DNA of 64,000 nt from Candidatus Rokuibacteriota bacterium (GCA_016866775.1 VGLJ01000011.1:22964-86963); one strand, 5' to 3'. Numbered from the stretch's first letter, positions 41,035-49,905 are shown. Notes: generated by a model from the sequence alone, not told the origin. Made by a program: numbers and translations.

Positions 41035-41982
41035 CCGCGCGATGAACGCTTTCACCATCTCGCGCGCGCGATCCGTCTGCGGGCCCGGCTTCGCCACCCA
41101 CTCGTGCTCGCCGCCCTCGAAGATCGTCAGCTCGCACACGCCGCCCGCGGCCTTGTACGTCGCCGCGAACTTCTCCTGCACGGCCGGGAGCACGTTGTCG
41201 TCGAGGCCGCCCTGCATGATCAGCATCGGGACCAGCGCGACGGGCTCGCGGCGCTCGAGCATGAGCTGCGGATTGCCCTCGTAGATCGTCTCCCAGGGGT
41301 TGAAATAGATGCGGCTGTTCTCGATCATGCTCGCGCGCTGCTTCCGCTCGGCCTGCTGGAAGCGCGCATACGGGTCGCTGATCGGCGACCGGCTGGCCAT
41401 GTACGCGACGGTCGCGTCGACGTTCGCGGCGCCGGGCAGAGCGATCTCGTTGTAGCGCGGATCGCGCGGGCGCATCGCGATGAGCTGGGCGACGTGGCCG
41501 CCGCTGGAGCTGCCGTATACGCCGAGCTTCGAGGCGTCGCCGTTCCATTCCGCGGCTTTCGACTTCAGCCACCGCACGCCGTAGTTCGCGTCCCGGACGG
41601 ACGCCGGGTACGGCGCTTCTTCCGAAAGCGTGAGATCGATCGCCACGACGAGGACGCCACTTGCCGCGATCGCGCGGTCCATCGGCTCCTCGGCGAGCCG
41701 GTCCTTGCGACGCCACGCGCCGCCGTGGAGATCGAGCACGGTCGGGAACGGGCCTGCGCCCTGCGGTTGATAGATGCGCGCCATGAGCTGGCGCCCCCGG
41801 GCGTTCTTCCGGAACTCGACCTCGCTGACCTTGAGCTCGAACTTCCCGGCGGGATCGTAGGGCGTCTTCATGGCGGACCTCCCCTGTGTCTCGGCTGGGC
41901 GCACGAAACCGGCGGCGACGCCGGCGACGCCGAGTGCGGTGAGCTGCTTCAGGAATTCGCGGCGGCCGGCGTGATCGTCCAT
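41020..41982 (-). CDS. Exported alpha/beta-hydrolase (esterase/lipase-like)
   Basis: 320 aa serine hydrolase. An N-terminal twin-arginine signal (GRREFLKQLTALGVAGVAAGFV) suggests Tat export. The oxyanion motif is HGGAW, the nucleophile elbow is GVYGSSSGGH, and the late Asp and His lie in QGGLDDNVLP and GGEHEWV. This is the BD-FAE/HSL-like carboxylesterase pattern. The ATG at 41982 has AGGAG upstream and is preferred to the in-frame ATG at 42006, which would overlap the upstream gene. It lies just downstream of the PLP enzyme on the same strand. Confidence 0.87.
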   Translation of the reverse strand: MDDHAGRREFLKQLTALGVAGVAAGFVRPAETQGRSAMKTPYDPAGKFELKVSEVEFRKNARGRQLMARIYQPQGAGPFPTVLDLHGGAWRRKDRLAEEPMDRAIAASGVLVVAIDLTLSEEAPYPASVRDANYGVRWLKSKAAEWNGDASKLGVYGSSSGGHVAQLIAMRPRDPRYNEIALPGAANVDATVAYMASRSPISDPYARFQQAERKQRASMIENSRIYFNPWETIYEGNPQLMLERREPVALVPMLIMQGGLDDNVLPAVQEKFAATYKAAGGVCELTIFEGGEHEWVAKPGPQTDRAREMVKAFIARQLET

Positions 41983-41995
41983 GCGGAGCTCCTCG

Positions 41996-43054
41996 CTATC
42001 CGCCAAGGGCGCGGGCGACGGCTTTCACATCGTCTTCGGTATTGTGAACGTGGAAGGAGACGCGCACGGCGCCGGCGCGGACCGAGGCTTTGATGCCGGC
42101 GGCGCGCAGCCGCTCCATCGCGCCGTCCGTCGCCACGGCCACGATCGCGGAGTCGCCGCGCGGCAGGGCGAGCCGGTCGCGCAGCGCGTTCGCGAGCGCG
42201 AGGTCGTGCTGATGGATCGCGGCGATGCCGACCTCGGCCAGCAGCTCGAGCGCGGGCAACGTGCCCGCCCACGCGAGCCACGCCGGCGAGATGTCGAGTC
42301 GCCTCGCCTGCTTGGCGAGGCGGAGCGGCGGCCCGTAGATCGACGTCCACGGATCGTCACCGGCGTACCACCCCGCATACAGCGGTCGCAGCATCGCGAG
42401 ACGCTCGGGTCGTATCACGCCGAAGGCGGTGCCACGCGGCGAGAGCAGCCACTTGTACGCGGCGCACGAGACGAAGTCGAAGCGATCGGCTTCGAACGGC
42501 AGCCAGCCGACGGCCTGCGTGGCGTCGATATAGGTCAGGCAGCCGTGCCGCGTGGCCGCGGCGGCCAGCGCGTCGAGGCCGCCGGGCACGAGGCGGCCGT
42601 CGGCCGACTGCACGGCGCTCACCGCGACGAGATCGATGCCGGGCCCGATCGCGTCGACGAGCCCGGCGAGCGGCACGGTGTCGACGCGCACGCCACGATC
42701 CGCGTGGACGAGGAACGGAAACAGGACGGAGGTGAAGTCCTCTTCGGCCGCGAGCACGCGCGCACCGTCCGGCAGTGCGCTCGCCACGAGCGCGCTGAAC
42801 GTCGAGACCTGGTGGCCGATGGCGACGCGATCGGGCGTCGTGGCCACGAGGTCGGCGAAGCGCTCGCGGGAGCGCGTGACGAGCTCGTCGTAGCCCGCGG
42901 CCTCCGCGCGTCCGCTGCGCCACGTCTCGATCGCGTGCTCGAGGGCCTCGACGGTACGCCGTGGCGGCAGGCCGATGCTGGCGGTGTTGACGTACACCGT
43001 GTCCGGCGCGAACTCCCGCTGCGCGGCGTGAAGGCTCAGCACGTGCGGTAGCAT
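41996..43054 (-). CDS. Aminotransferase class V-fold PLP enzyme (cysteine desulfurase/kynureninase-like)
   Basis: 352 aa fold-type I PLP enzyme. The signature is YVNTASIGLPP at the N-terminus, GHQVSTFSALV for phosphate binding, YIDATQAVGW with the ring-stacking Asp, and the Schiff-base Lys in SCAAYKWLLSPRG. It may act as an isopenicillin-N-epimerase-like or selenocysteine-lyase-like enzyme. An alternative start, GTG at 43042, has TATGCT exactly 7 nt upstream (43050-43055), matching the leaderless pattern of other genes, so the first four residues may not be made. It is divergent from the next monooxygenase. Confidence 0.85.
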   Translation of the reverse strand: MLPHVLSLHAAQREFAPDTVYVNTASIGLPPRRTVEALEHAIETWRSGRAEAAGYDELVTRSRERFADLVATTPDRVAIGHQVSTFSALVASALPDGARVLAAEEDFTSVLFPFLVHADRGVRVDTVPLAGLVDAIGPGIDLVAVSAVQSADGRLVPGGLDALAAAATRHGCLTYIDATQAVGWLPFEADRFDFVSCAAYKWLLSPRGTAFGVIRPERLAMLRPLYAGWYAGDDPWTSIYGPPLRLAKQARRLDISPAWLAWAGTLPALELLAEVGIAAIHQHDLALANALRDRLALPRGDSAIVAVATDGAMERLRAAGIKASVRAGAVRVSFHVHNTEDDVKAVARALGG

Positions 43055-43085
43055 AGTCCCTCGGGCGACACCCAAGGAGCGGAGA

Positions 43086-44096
43086 ATGCGATTCGGAATC
43101 TTCGGCAGCGCGCAGGCGAAGCGGGGCGGGCCGGACGCCGACAGCGGCGTCGGCTTCCGCGAGTTCGTCGACTACAACGTCGAGGCGGAGTCGCTCGGGT
43201 TCGTCAGCACGTTCCTCGTCGAGCACCACTTCACCGGCTTCGGCCAGATCTCGGCCACGCTGAACCTGCTCACGTTCATCGCGGCGCGCACGAAGACGCT
43301 GCGCCTCGGCACCGCGGTCATCGTCCTCCCGTGGCACAACCCCGTGCTGCTGGCGGAGCAGACGGCGACGCTCGACCTCTTGTCGCAGGGCCGGCTCGAT
43401 TTCGGCATCGGGTCGGGCTACCGCTACAAAGAGTTCGCGGGCTTCGCGATGCCGATGGAGGAAGCGGTGGAGCGCTTCGAGGAATCGCTCGACGTCCTCA
43501 TCACGTCGTGGACCCGGGAGGAGCCGTGGTCGCATCACGGCAAGTACTGGCAGTTCGACGAGGTCGTGGTCGAGCCGCCCACGCACCAGAAGCCGCACCC
43601 GCCGCTCTGGATAGGCGCGGGCAGCCCGGAGTCGATCAAGAAGGTGGCTTCAAGCGGCTACAACCTCCTGCTCGACCAGTACGCGTCGTTCGAGGAGGTC
43701 GCCGAGCGCATCGCGCTCTACAAGTCGGAAGTGGAAAAACGCGGGCGCCGGTTCGATCCGATGACGGTTGGCGTGACGCGCTCGATCAACGTCGCGGAGA
43801 CCCCGGACGCGCTCGCGAAGGCGTACGAGAACCGCATCTTCGCGCGCCGCCGCATCGACCGGCTGACGATCCGGCCCGACAAGAAGAACGAAAAGCGCCT
43901 GATCTCGGACGAGGCGATTTGCGCGAGCGCGCTCTACGGCACGCCCGACGACATCGCCGACAAGCTCGAGATCCTGCGCGCGGGCGGCGCCGAGTACGTG
44001 CTGCTCAACAGCGCGGGCGGCCCGACCTCCTTACGGCGCTTCGCGCGCGAGATCCGGCCAGCGTTCGCCGGCGCGCCGACCCTTCAGCCGGCGTAG
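43086..44096 (+). CDS. LLM-class flavin-dependent oxidoreductase 4
   Basis: 336 aa luciferase-like monooxygenase: MRFGIFGSAQ, FVSTFLVEHHFTGFGQ, LRLGTAVIVLPWHNP, DLLSQGRLDFGIGSGYR and QKPHPPLWIGAGSPESI. AAGGAG precedes the ATG at good spacing. It stands alone, divergent from the PLP enzyme and convergent with an NTF2-like gene. Among the five monooxygenases here it is closest in the N-terminal half to monooxygenase 1 (EHHFTG, GTAVIVLPWH). Confidence 0.88.
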   Translation: MRFGIFGSAQAKRGGPDADSGVGFREFVDYNVEAESLGFVSTFLVEHHFTGFGQISATLNLLTFIAARTKTLRLGTAVIVLPWHNPVLLAEQTATLDLLSQGRLDFGIGSGYRYKEFAGFAMPMEEAVERFEESLDVLITSWTREEPWSHHGKYWQFDEVVVEPPTHQKPHPPLWIGAGSPESIKKVASSGYNLLLDQYASFEEVAERIALYKSEVEKRGRRFDPMTVGVTRSINVAETPDALAKAYENRIFARRRIDRLTIRPDKKNEKRLISDEAICASALYGTPDDIADKLEILRAGGAEYVLLNSAGGPTSLRRFAREIRPAFAGAPTLQPA

Positions 44097-44100
44097 TCTC

Positions 44101-44562
44101 TTACGCCGGCAGCCGGAAGCCCTGCCGCGCGAGCAGCTTCCACGCGCCGTCCTGCTTCTGCCAGACCTGCAGCGCCCCGATCTTCGTGTGCGTCGTCTTG
44201 CCGTCGCGCTCGGATTCGGACAGGTAGATGTGGCGCACGACGGCGGCATTGCCCACCACCGACGTCTTGAGCTCCGGGAAGGCGATCGACTTCACGACCT
44301 GCTTCCGGGTCAGCACCGCGTTGATGAACTGCTCCTTGGTCTCGACCCGGCCATCGGAATGACCGTAGCTGAGCTGCGCGGACGTCACCTGCTCCAGCTT
44401 CGCCTTGTCGGCGTCGAGCTGCCCCTTGCGCAAGGTCTCGACGGCGTCGGCGACCGCCGCCTCGTCGCCGGCCTGCGCGCCCGCGGAGCGACTCAGCACC
44501 AGCCCGGAAGCGCCGATCGCGAACACACCCGCAACCACCACGTCGCGACGCGATAGGTCCAT
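44101..44562 (-). CDS. Exported SnoaL/NTF2-like protein (DUF4440-type)
   Basis: 153 aa. Tat-like signal (LSRRDVVVAGVFAIGASGLVL) followed by a cone-shaped NTF2-like domain: AVADAVETLRKGQLDADKAKLEQV, LSYGHSDGRVETKEQFI, VVRHIYLSE and LQVWQKQDGAWKLLARQGFRL. Such proteins bind small ligands or act as simple lyases or isomerases. AGGAG lies upstream of the ATG. It is divergent from the ketopantoate-reductase-like gene with 37 bp between starts. Confidence 0.85.
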   Translation of the reverse strand: MDLSRRDVVVAGVFAIGASGLVLSRSAGAQAGDEAAVADAVETLRKGQLDADKAKLEQVTSAQLSYGHSDGRVETKEQFINAVLTRKQVVKSIAFPELKTSVVGNAAVVRHIYLSESERDGKTTHTKIGALQVWQKQDGAWKLLARQGFRLPA

Positions 44563-44585
44563 GGGTTCGCTCCTCCCGGCACGGT

Positions 44586-44591
44586 TATACT
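44586..44591 (+). promoter_or_regulatory. -10-like TATACT box before the ketopantoate-reductase-like gene
   Basis: TATACT ends 8 nt before the ATG at 44600; no Shine-Dalgarno is present, consistent with a leaderless transcript. Confidence 0.45.
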
Positions 44592-44599
44592 CCCGGGTC

Positions 44600-45637
44600 A
44601 TGAGCTACCGCATCGGGATCATCGGGGTCGGAGCGATCGGCGGCGTGGTCGGCGGCATGCTGACGAAGGCGGGGCACGACGTCACGTTGATCGACCAGTG
44701 GCCGGAGCACGTCGAAGCGATGAAGAAGGTCGGGCTCAGGCTCTCGGGCAGCTGCGGCGAGCACCTCGTGCCGGTGCGCGCGCTCGGGATCCACGAGCTC
44801 CAGTCGGTGGCCGAGCCGTTCGACGCCGTGTTCATCGCCGTGAAGTCGTACGACACCGAGTGGGCGGTCTCGCTCGGGCTCGCGTACCTGAAGCAGCCCG
44901 ACGGCGTGATCGTCGACTTCCAGAACGGGATCAACGACGAGCGCGTCGCCGCCGTCGCGGGCCGCGAGCGTTGCCTCGGCTCCGTCATCACGATCGGCGC
45001 CGGCATGTACGAGCCCGGGCACGCCATCCGCACCGATCACAGCCAGATCGGCTTCAAGATCGGCGAGCACGACGGCAAGGTGACCGCGCGCGCCGAGCGG
45101 CTCGCGAAGATCATGAACGACGTCGCGCCGACGAAGGTGACGACGAACCTGTGGGGCGAGCGCTGGTCGAAGCTCTCCGTGAACTGCATGGCCAACGGTC
45201 TCGCCGGTCTCTCGGGTCTCGGCTCGGCCGAGGTCCGGACGAAGGACGGCGTCCGGCGCGTCGCGATTCACCTCGCCGCCGAGGCGATCAGGGTCGGCCG
45301 CGCGCGCGGTCACGAGGTGGAGCCGATCTGGGGCATCGATGCCCAGCGCTTCGTCGACGCCGCCGCGGGGAAGAACCTCCCCGACGTCGAGCGCGACATG
45401 GCGGAGCGCGCGAAGGAGCTCGCCGGCGGGCGGCCGTCGCTGCTGCAGGACGTGATGCGCGGGCGCCGCACCGAGGTGCAGTATCTGAACGGCTACGTCT
45501 CGGAGCAGGGCCGTCAGGTCGGCATCGCCACCCCGTTCAACGACAAGATCGTAGAGCTGATCACGCGCGTCCCTCCAGGGACGCTGAAGCCGGATCCGAA
45601 GAACCTCGACCCGCTGGTGGCGATGCTGCCGAAGTAG
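44600..45637 (+). CDS. Ketopantoate reductase (ApbA/PanE)-family protein
   Basis: 345 aa 2-dehydropantoate 2-reductase-like enzyme. N-terminal Rossmann motif GIIGVGAIGGVVGGMLTKAG, VKSYDTEWA, then the helical C-terminal domain with NLWGERWSKLSVNCMANGLAGL, where the catalytic Lys and Asn of the family lie, and RRTEVQYLNGYV with the conserved Glu. Real ketopantoate reductases are about 300 aa; the extra length and catabolic context suggest reduction of another 2-oxo acid. It is followed by a maleate-isomerase-like gene 11 bp downstream. Confidence 0.87.
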   Translation: MSYRIGIIGVGAIGGVVGGMLTKAGHDVTLIDQWPEHVEAMKKVGLRLSGSCGEHLVPVRALGIHELQSVAEPFDAVFIAVKSYDTEWAVSLGLAYLKQPDGVIVDFQNGINDERVAAVAGRERCLGSVITIGAGMYEPGHAIRTDHSQIGFKIGEHDGKVTARAERLAKIMNDVAPTKVTTNLWGERWSKLSVNCMANGLAGLSGLGSAEVRTKDGVRRVAIHLAAEAIRVGRARGHEVEPIWGIDAQRFVDAAAGKNLPDVERDMAERAKELAGGRPSLLQDVMRGRRTEVQYLNGYVSEQGRQVGIATPFNDKIVELITRVPPGTLKPDPKNLDPLVAMLPK

Positions 45638-45648
45638 GAGGAGGTCGT

Positions 45649-46356
45649 ATGTCGCCCACGCCGCGCATCGGTCTCATCGTTCCCGCCAGCAACACCGCCG
45701 CCGAGGTGCAGTTCCAGCGCTTCGCGCCCGCCGGCGTCGGCGTGCACACCACGCGGCTGCGCATGACGGGGCAATGGTCGCGGCCCCTGAACGCGCTCGC
45801 CGACGACATCACGCGCGCCGCGGAGGCGCTGTCGGATGCGAGCCCGGGCGTGATCGTGTTCCACTGCACCGCCAACTCCATGGCCGAGGGCGAGACGGGC
45901 GAGAAGCGGATTCTCGAGCTCGTCGAGAAGGCGAGCGGCTGTCGCGCGCTCACCACCGGTCTCGCCGTGAAGGAAGCGCTCGCGCACCTGAAGCTCAGGA
46001 AGCTCGTGCTCATCAGCCCGTACGTGAAAGCGACCAACGAGCACGAGATCGAGTTCCTGGGCGAGGCGGGTTACGAGGTCGTGCACGACCTCGGGCTCGG
46101 CCTCACGGGCGGCGGCGACGAGTATCTCCGGATCACCCCACGCGAGTGGACGGAGCTCACGGTGCAGAACCAGCGGCCCGAGGCCGACGGCTACTTCCTG
46201 AGCTGCACGGCGACGAGCATGATCGACTCGATCGACGCCATCGAGCGAAGGCTCGACAGGCCCGTCGTGAACAGCAATCAGGCGGTGCTCTGGGCGGCGC
46301 TCCGCCGCCTCGAGATCGCGCAGCCGATCGCGGGTCTCGGTCGCCTGCTCGCCTAA
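45649..46356 (+). CDS. Maleate cis-trans isomerase/arylmalonate decarboxylase-like protein
   Basis: 235 aa protein of the Asp/Glu racemase superfamily. The two catalytic Cys are in VFHCTANSMAEG and FLSCTATSMIDS, as expected for maleate isomerase and arylmalonate decarboxylase, and the N-terminal GLIVPASNTAAE matches. A strong Shine-Dalgarno (AGGAGGAG) lies before the ATG. Paired with the reductase upstream it suggests processing of an unsaturated or malonate-type dicarboxylate. Its end overlaps the convergent Gfo/Idh/MocA gene by 4 bp. Confidence 0.87.
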   Translation: MSPTPRIGLIVPASNTAAEVQFQRFAPAGVGVHTTRLRMTGQWSRPLNALADDITRAAEALSDASPGVIVFHCTANSMAEGETGEKRILELVEKASGCRALTTGLAVKEALAHLKLRKLVLISPYVKATNEHEIEFLGEAGYEVVHDLGLGLTGGGDEYLRITPREWTELTVQNQRPEADGYFLSCTATSMIDSIDAIERRLDRPVVNSNQAVLWAALRRLEIAQPIAGLGRLLA

Positions 46357-47453
46357 CCCACCGTCACCGACCGGCCCGTCGCCGCGGAGCGCTCGATGGC
46401 GTCGATCAGCGCGTGGCGCTGCACGGCGAGGTTGAAGTCGACGTCGAACGATCCCGCGCCGCGCAGCGCGTCCGCCGCGCGCGCATAGGCCTGCGCGACG
46501 TTGTACGGCTGACCGGTCGGCGTCCCTTCCGGAACGACGATGTACTTGGACGGCACCGGCATCGCGGCGAGGCGCTCTTTCCCGCGGCCCACGAGCACCT
46601 CGCTCCCGCCGGTGTTGAACGAGCCCTCCGCGCGCAGGACCATCGCGCCCTCGCGCCCGTAGATCTCGATGCGGTTGCCGCCCGGATTCGACGGCACCGC
46701 GGCGACGTTGATCGACACCTCGGCGCCGCTCGCCATCCGCCCGACGACGTTGATGCTGTCCGGCGAATCGACCGGCACGGCTTTGCCGTCGAGATCGCGC
46801 CACTCGGGAATGCGCGTCGACACGCGCGCGGACACCTCCACGAACTCGCCGAGCACCGCGCACAGCGCGTCGATCGCGTGGCCCCCGGTGATCGTCAGCA
46901 CATTGGCGCCGTTGGCGCGGATGCCTTGCCAGATGCGGCCGGGGCCGCGCTGCAGGACGGCCGGCACCACGCACGTCAGGTGCGCCGTGAGCACGTCGCC
47001 GATGTGGCCCGACTGGATCAAGTCGCGCGCGTAGAGAATCGCCGGCGCGCTGCGCGCCTGCAGCCCGACGATGGTCTTGAGCGAGCGCTGGGCGGCGAGC
47101 CCCGCCATCTCCCGCGCCTCCGCGAGATCCTTTCCCAGCGGCCACTCGCAGAACACCGCTTTCCCCGCCTGCAGGCCCGCGACGACCAGCTCGCGATGGC
47201 CGGGCGCGCGCACGCACACGACGATCAGATCGACGTCCGGCGACGCCGCCATGTCGCCGAACTTGTGGAACGCGCGCGCGGCGCCGAACGCCGCCGCCGA
47301 GGCCTTCGCGGTGTCCTCGTGCGCCGTGCACACGGCGTTGAGCTCGTAGTGCGGCAGCGCCTTGAGCGCGGGGACGTGCGCGTTCTGTCCCCAGCCGCTG
47401 CCGCCCTGCGTGACGGTCGCTCCCACGATGCCGACGCGAATCTTGTCCGCCAT
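46353..47453 (-). CDS. Gfo/Idh/MocA-family oxidoreductase
   Basis: 366 aa NAD(P)-dependent oxidoreductase. N-terminal Rossmann motif VGIVGATVTQGGSGWGQ is longer than the usual GxGxxG, followed by the family CEWPLGKDLAEAREM, where the catalytic Lys normally sits in EKP: here it reads EWPLGK. The C-terminal beta-sheet domain contains GGHAIDALCAVLGEF. The start overlaps the stop of the upstream amidohydrolase by one base, so the two are coupled. Substrate probably a cyclic polyol or sugar-like compound. Confidence 0.88.
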   Translation of the reverse strand: MADKIRVGIVGATVTQGGSGWGQNAHVPALKALPHYELNAVCTAHEDTAKASAAAFGAARAFHKFGDMAASPDVDLIVVCVRAPGHRELVVAGLQAGKAVFCEWPLGKDLAEAREMAGLAAQRSLKTIVGLQARSAPAILYARDLIQSGHIGDVLTAHLTCVVPAVLQRGPGRIWQGIRANGANVLTITGGHAIDALCAVLGEFVEVSARVSTRIPEWRDLDGKAVPVDSPDSINVVGRMASGAEVSINVAAVPSNPGGNRIEIYGREGAMVLRAEGSFNTGGSEVLVGRGKERLAAMPVPSKYIVVPEGTPTGQPYNVAQAYARAADALRGAGSFDVDFNLAVQRHALIDAIERSAATGRSVTVG

Positions 47454-48652
47454 CACTTCCCCTTCGGGGCGTCGATGTTGTACAGCCTCGCGCAGTTGTC
47501 CCAGAGGATCTTGCGCCGGGCCTCGGCGCTGAGCGGCAGCCCGAAGAACTCCTTCATCGCGTCCGGGAACGCGCCGTCGGAGTGCGGGTAGTCGGTGGAC
47601 ACGACGAAGTAGTCGGGGCCCATCTTGTTGACGACGTCGACCGCCGGCTCCTCGTCCACGTCGAGCGCGATGTAGCACTGCCGCTTGAAGTACTCGCTCG
47701 GCGGCATCGTGAGCTGGTGCTCGCAGCCGGGGCCGAACTTCTCCCACTGGTCGTCGAGGCGCCAGAGCCACCAGTGCAGCCAGCCGGCGGTGCCTTCGAG
47801 GAACGCGGCACGCAGGCGCGGATGACGCTCGAGGATGCCGCCCGTGGTCATGCTGGCGATCGCGCCCATCAGCTCGACCGGATTGCGAATCGCGTGCGCG
47901 ATCGGATGGAAGTTGGCGTGGCCCACGTAGCGCCGGCCCGCGTCGTCCTTGAGCGACGTGTTGCCCGTCGGATGGAAGCCGATCGGCACGTCGAGCTCCT
48001 CCAGCGCGTCCCAGAGCGGCTCGCACGCCTCGTCGTGCAGGTGCTGGCCGTTGACGGGGTTCGGCGTGCCGATGACGCCGACGGCGCCGAGCTCCCGGAC
48101 GCAGCGCCGCGCCTCTTCGACGGCGGAGGGAATGTGGTGCATCGCCACCTGCGCGGCGAACTTCAGCCGCTGCGGGTGGCTCCGGCAGTAGTCCGCGGCC
48201 CAGTTGTTGTACGCGCGCGCCAGCGCCGCCGCGTAGTCCGGCTCGAGGTCGTCGTGCATCAGGATCTGCCGGCCGCGCGTGCCGTACATGACGGCGACGT
48301 CGACGCCTTCGATGTCCATCGCGGTCAGCGTCGACTCGGGATCGAAGCCGCGTCCGCGCGCGACCTGGAAGTGCGGGTGCCGCGCGCGGCTCCGGCGCCG
48401 CAGCTCGCGGCTCGACGCCGTCGCGGCCGCGGCCTTGCCGTGCGCGGGGATCGCGAGCCCCGCGACTTCCATCCCCATGATGGTGTCGGCGTGGCCCTTG
48501 TCCTCGGAGCTCTCGGCGAGCTTCTGCTGCTGCCCGCCGAAGAACTTCGGCAGGTTCGCGCGATGCGGGCCTTCCATGTAGCGGGCCCAGAGATCGTCCG
48601 GCTCCATCATGTGCAGGTCGCTGTCGAGGATCAGGTAGCCGTCGCGTGCCAT
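47453..48652 (-). CDS. Amidohydrolase_2 family protein A
   Basis: 399 aa metal-dependent hydrolase or decarboxylase of the ACMSD-like amidohydrolase_2 family. N-terminal ILDSDLHMMEPDDLW replaces the HxH of classic members with DLH, GFHPTGNTS carries the central His, and FVVSTDYPHSDGAFPD holds the late Asp/His pair. GGGAGG precedes the ATG. It is coupled to the Gfo/Idh/MocA gene. Related proteins in the window are at 49906 and 54060. Confidence 0.87.
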   Translation of the reverse strand: MARDGYLILDSDLHMMEPDDLWARYMEGPHRANLPKFFGGQQQKLAESSEDKGHADTIMGMEVAGLAIPAHGKAAAATASSRELRRRSRARHPHFQVARGRGFDPESTLTAMDIEGVDVAVMYGTRGRQILMHDDLEPDYAAALARAYNNWAADYCRSHPQRLKFAAQVAMHHIPSAVEEARRCVRELGAVGVIGTPNPVNGQHLHDEACEPLWDALEELDVPIGFHPTGNTSLKDDAGRRYVGHANFHPIAHAIRNPVELMGAIASMTTGGILERHPRLRAAFLEGTAGWLHWWLWRLDDQWEKFGPGCEHQLTMPPSEYFKRQCYIALDVDEEPAVDVVNKMGPDYFVVSTDYPHSDGAFPDAMKEFFGLPLSAEARRKILWDNCARLYNIDAPKGK

Positions 48653-48737
48653 GTCGCGCCTCCCGCGGGGTGAGAGAACCCGGACCGGTGATACACCCGC
48701 CGCCCGCGCTTCGCAATCCTGTCGACGCCCGCGCGCC

Positions 48738-48778
48738 GGTGGTCAGCTATCGGTGGTCACGTCTCGGCCATGACCACC
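48738..48778. promoter_or_regulatory. Cluster of GGTGGTCA / TGACCACC repeats
   Basis: GGTGGTCA occurs at 48738 and 48752 (14 bp apart) and its complement TGACCACC at 48771-48778, giving a direct plus inverted repeat in the 248 bp divergent region between the amidohydrolase and the peptidase. This looks like a multi-site operator. Confidence 0.4.
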
Positions 48779-48900
48779 GCCACCCACTGGTGTCTCGCGG
48801 CTAACTCTCCATCTTCACGACGTTCCGGTCTGGTACAGCCGTTGCCTCTGCTCGGTCCCTCCAGAGCCCGACCATCGCGGCGGGCCGAGAGGAGGACGGG

Positions 48901-49842
48901 ATGCCGACAGTCATGAAACCGGCAGTCGTCACGCTGCAGAGCACGGGACAACGAGTGGGCACCGGCTGGCTTCCGCCGATGGTCGACCCGCGCGACTACA
49001 CGGCGGACCACCCGAAGGTCAGGGAGGAGGTGATCCGTCTCAGAGCGCGCGCGTCGAAAGCGCTGCAGGCGCCGCCGCCGCGCGTCGACCTGCGGCCCTG
49101 GTGCAGCCCGATCGAGAACCAGGGCGGGCTCGGCTCGTGCACGGCGCACGCCGCGGTCGGGATCGTGGAGTACTTCGAGCGCCGGGCCAAGGGCCATCAC
49201 CTCGACGGCGCGCGGCTGTTCGTCTACAAGACGACGCGCTCGCTCCTCCAGGTCACGAGCGACACGGGCGCCTGGCTCAGGAACGCGATGGGCGCGCTGG
49301 TGCTGTTCGGCGTGCCGGACGAGCGCTACTGGCCTTACACCGACGCCGCGTCCGACTTCGACCGCGAGCCGCCCCAGTTCGTGTACGGGGTCGCCGACAA
49401 CTTCGAGGCGCTCAAGTACTTCGCCCACGATCCGCTGTCGCGGAACCGTCCGCGCAAGGAGGTGCTCGAGAGCGTCAAGCAATACATCGCGGCGGGTATC
49501 CCCGCGATGTTCGGCTTCTGGGGCTACACCTCGTTCGACTCGGGCGACAGGGCCGGATCGATCCCCCTGCCCACCGATCTCGAGCTGCGAGGCGACGCGG
49601 AGTGGGGCCACGCGGTGGTCGCGGTCGGCTACGACGACAACTTCAAGATCACGAACCGCGTCGACAACCGCACGACCGAGGGCGCGCTGCTCGTGCGCAA
49701 CTCGTGGGGGCCGACGTGGGGCCAGCAGGGGTACGGGTACATGTCGTACGAGTACGTCCTGCAGGGCATCGCGATGGACTTCTGGTCGCTGCTGAACATG
49801 GAGTACGTCGACACGGAGCAGTTCTACCTGCACCTGGAGTGA
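48901..49842 (+). CDS. C1A (papain-like) cysteine peptidase
   Basis: 313 aa. Oxyanion Gln Q74 and nucleophile C80 (IENQGGLGSCTAHAA), catalytic His H237 (EWGHAVVAVGYDD) and Asn N267 (RNSWGPTWG) are all present, so it should be active. There is no signal peptide; the first 60 residues could be a short propeptide-like region (GWLPPMVDPRDYT). AGGAGG precedes the ATG. It stands alone. Bacterial homologues include processing or defence peptidases, but nothing in the neighbourhood identifies a target. Confidence 0.9.
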   Translation: MPTVMKPAVVTLQSTGQRVGTGWLPPMVDPRDYTADHPKVREEVIRLRARASKALQAPPPRVDLRPWCSPIENQGGLGSCTAHAAVGIVEYFERRAKGHHLDGARLFVYKTTRSLLQVTSDTGAWLRNAMGALVLFGVPDERYWPYTDAASDFDREPPQFVYGVADNFEALKYFAHDPLSRNRPRKEVLESVKQYIAAGIPAMFGFWGYTSFDSGDRAGSIPLPTDLELRGDAEWGHAVVAVGYDDNFKITNRVDNRTTEGALLVRNSWGPTWGQQGYGYMSYEYVLQGIAMDFWSLLNMEYVDTEQFYLHLE

Positions 49843-49853
49843 CCGCGGCGCGT

Positions 49854-49882
49854 GTCGGAGGGGCCATCGCGGCCCCTCCGAC
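49854..49882. terminator. Bidirectional terminator hairpin
   Basis: A perfect 12 bp stem GTCGGAGGGGCC/GGCCCCTCCGAC with loop ATCGC lies between the convergent ends of the peptidase (49842) and amidohydrolase B (49906). There is no T-run. Confidence 0.65.
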
Positions 49883-49905
49883 GTCGAGCAGCGAGCGGGA
49901 TCGCG

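Noticed and set aside
41996..43054. Selenocysteine lyase/SufS linked to the selenoproteins
   Set aside because: The PLP enzyme belongs to the broad class V group but is 8 kb away, in another operon, and has no visible specific SufS/CsdB Cys loop; no support for a selenium role.
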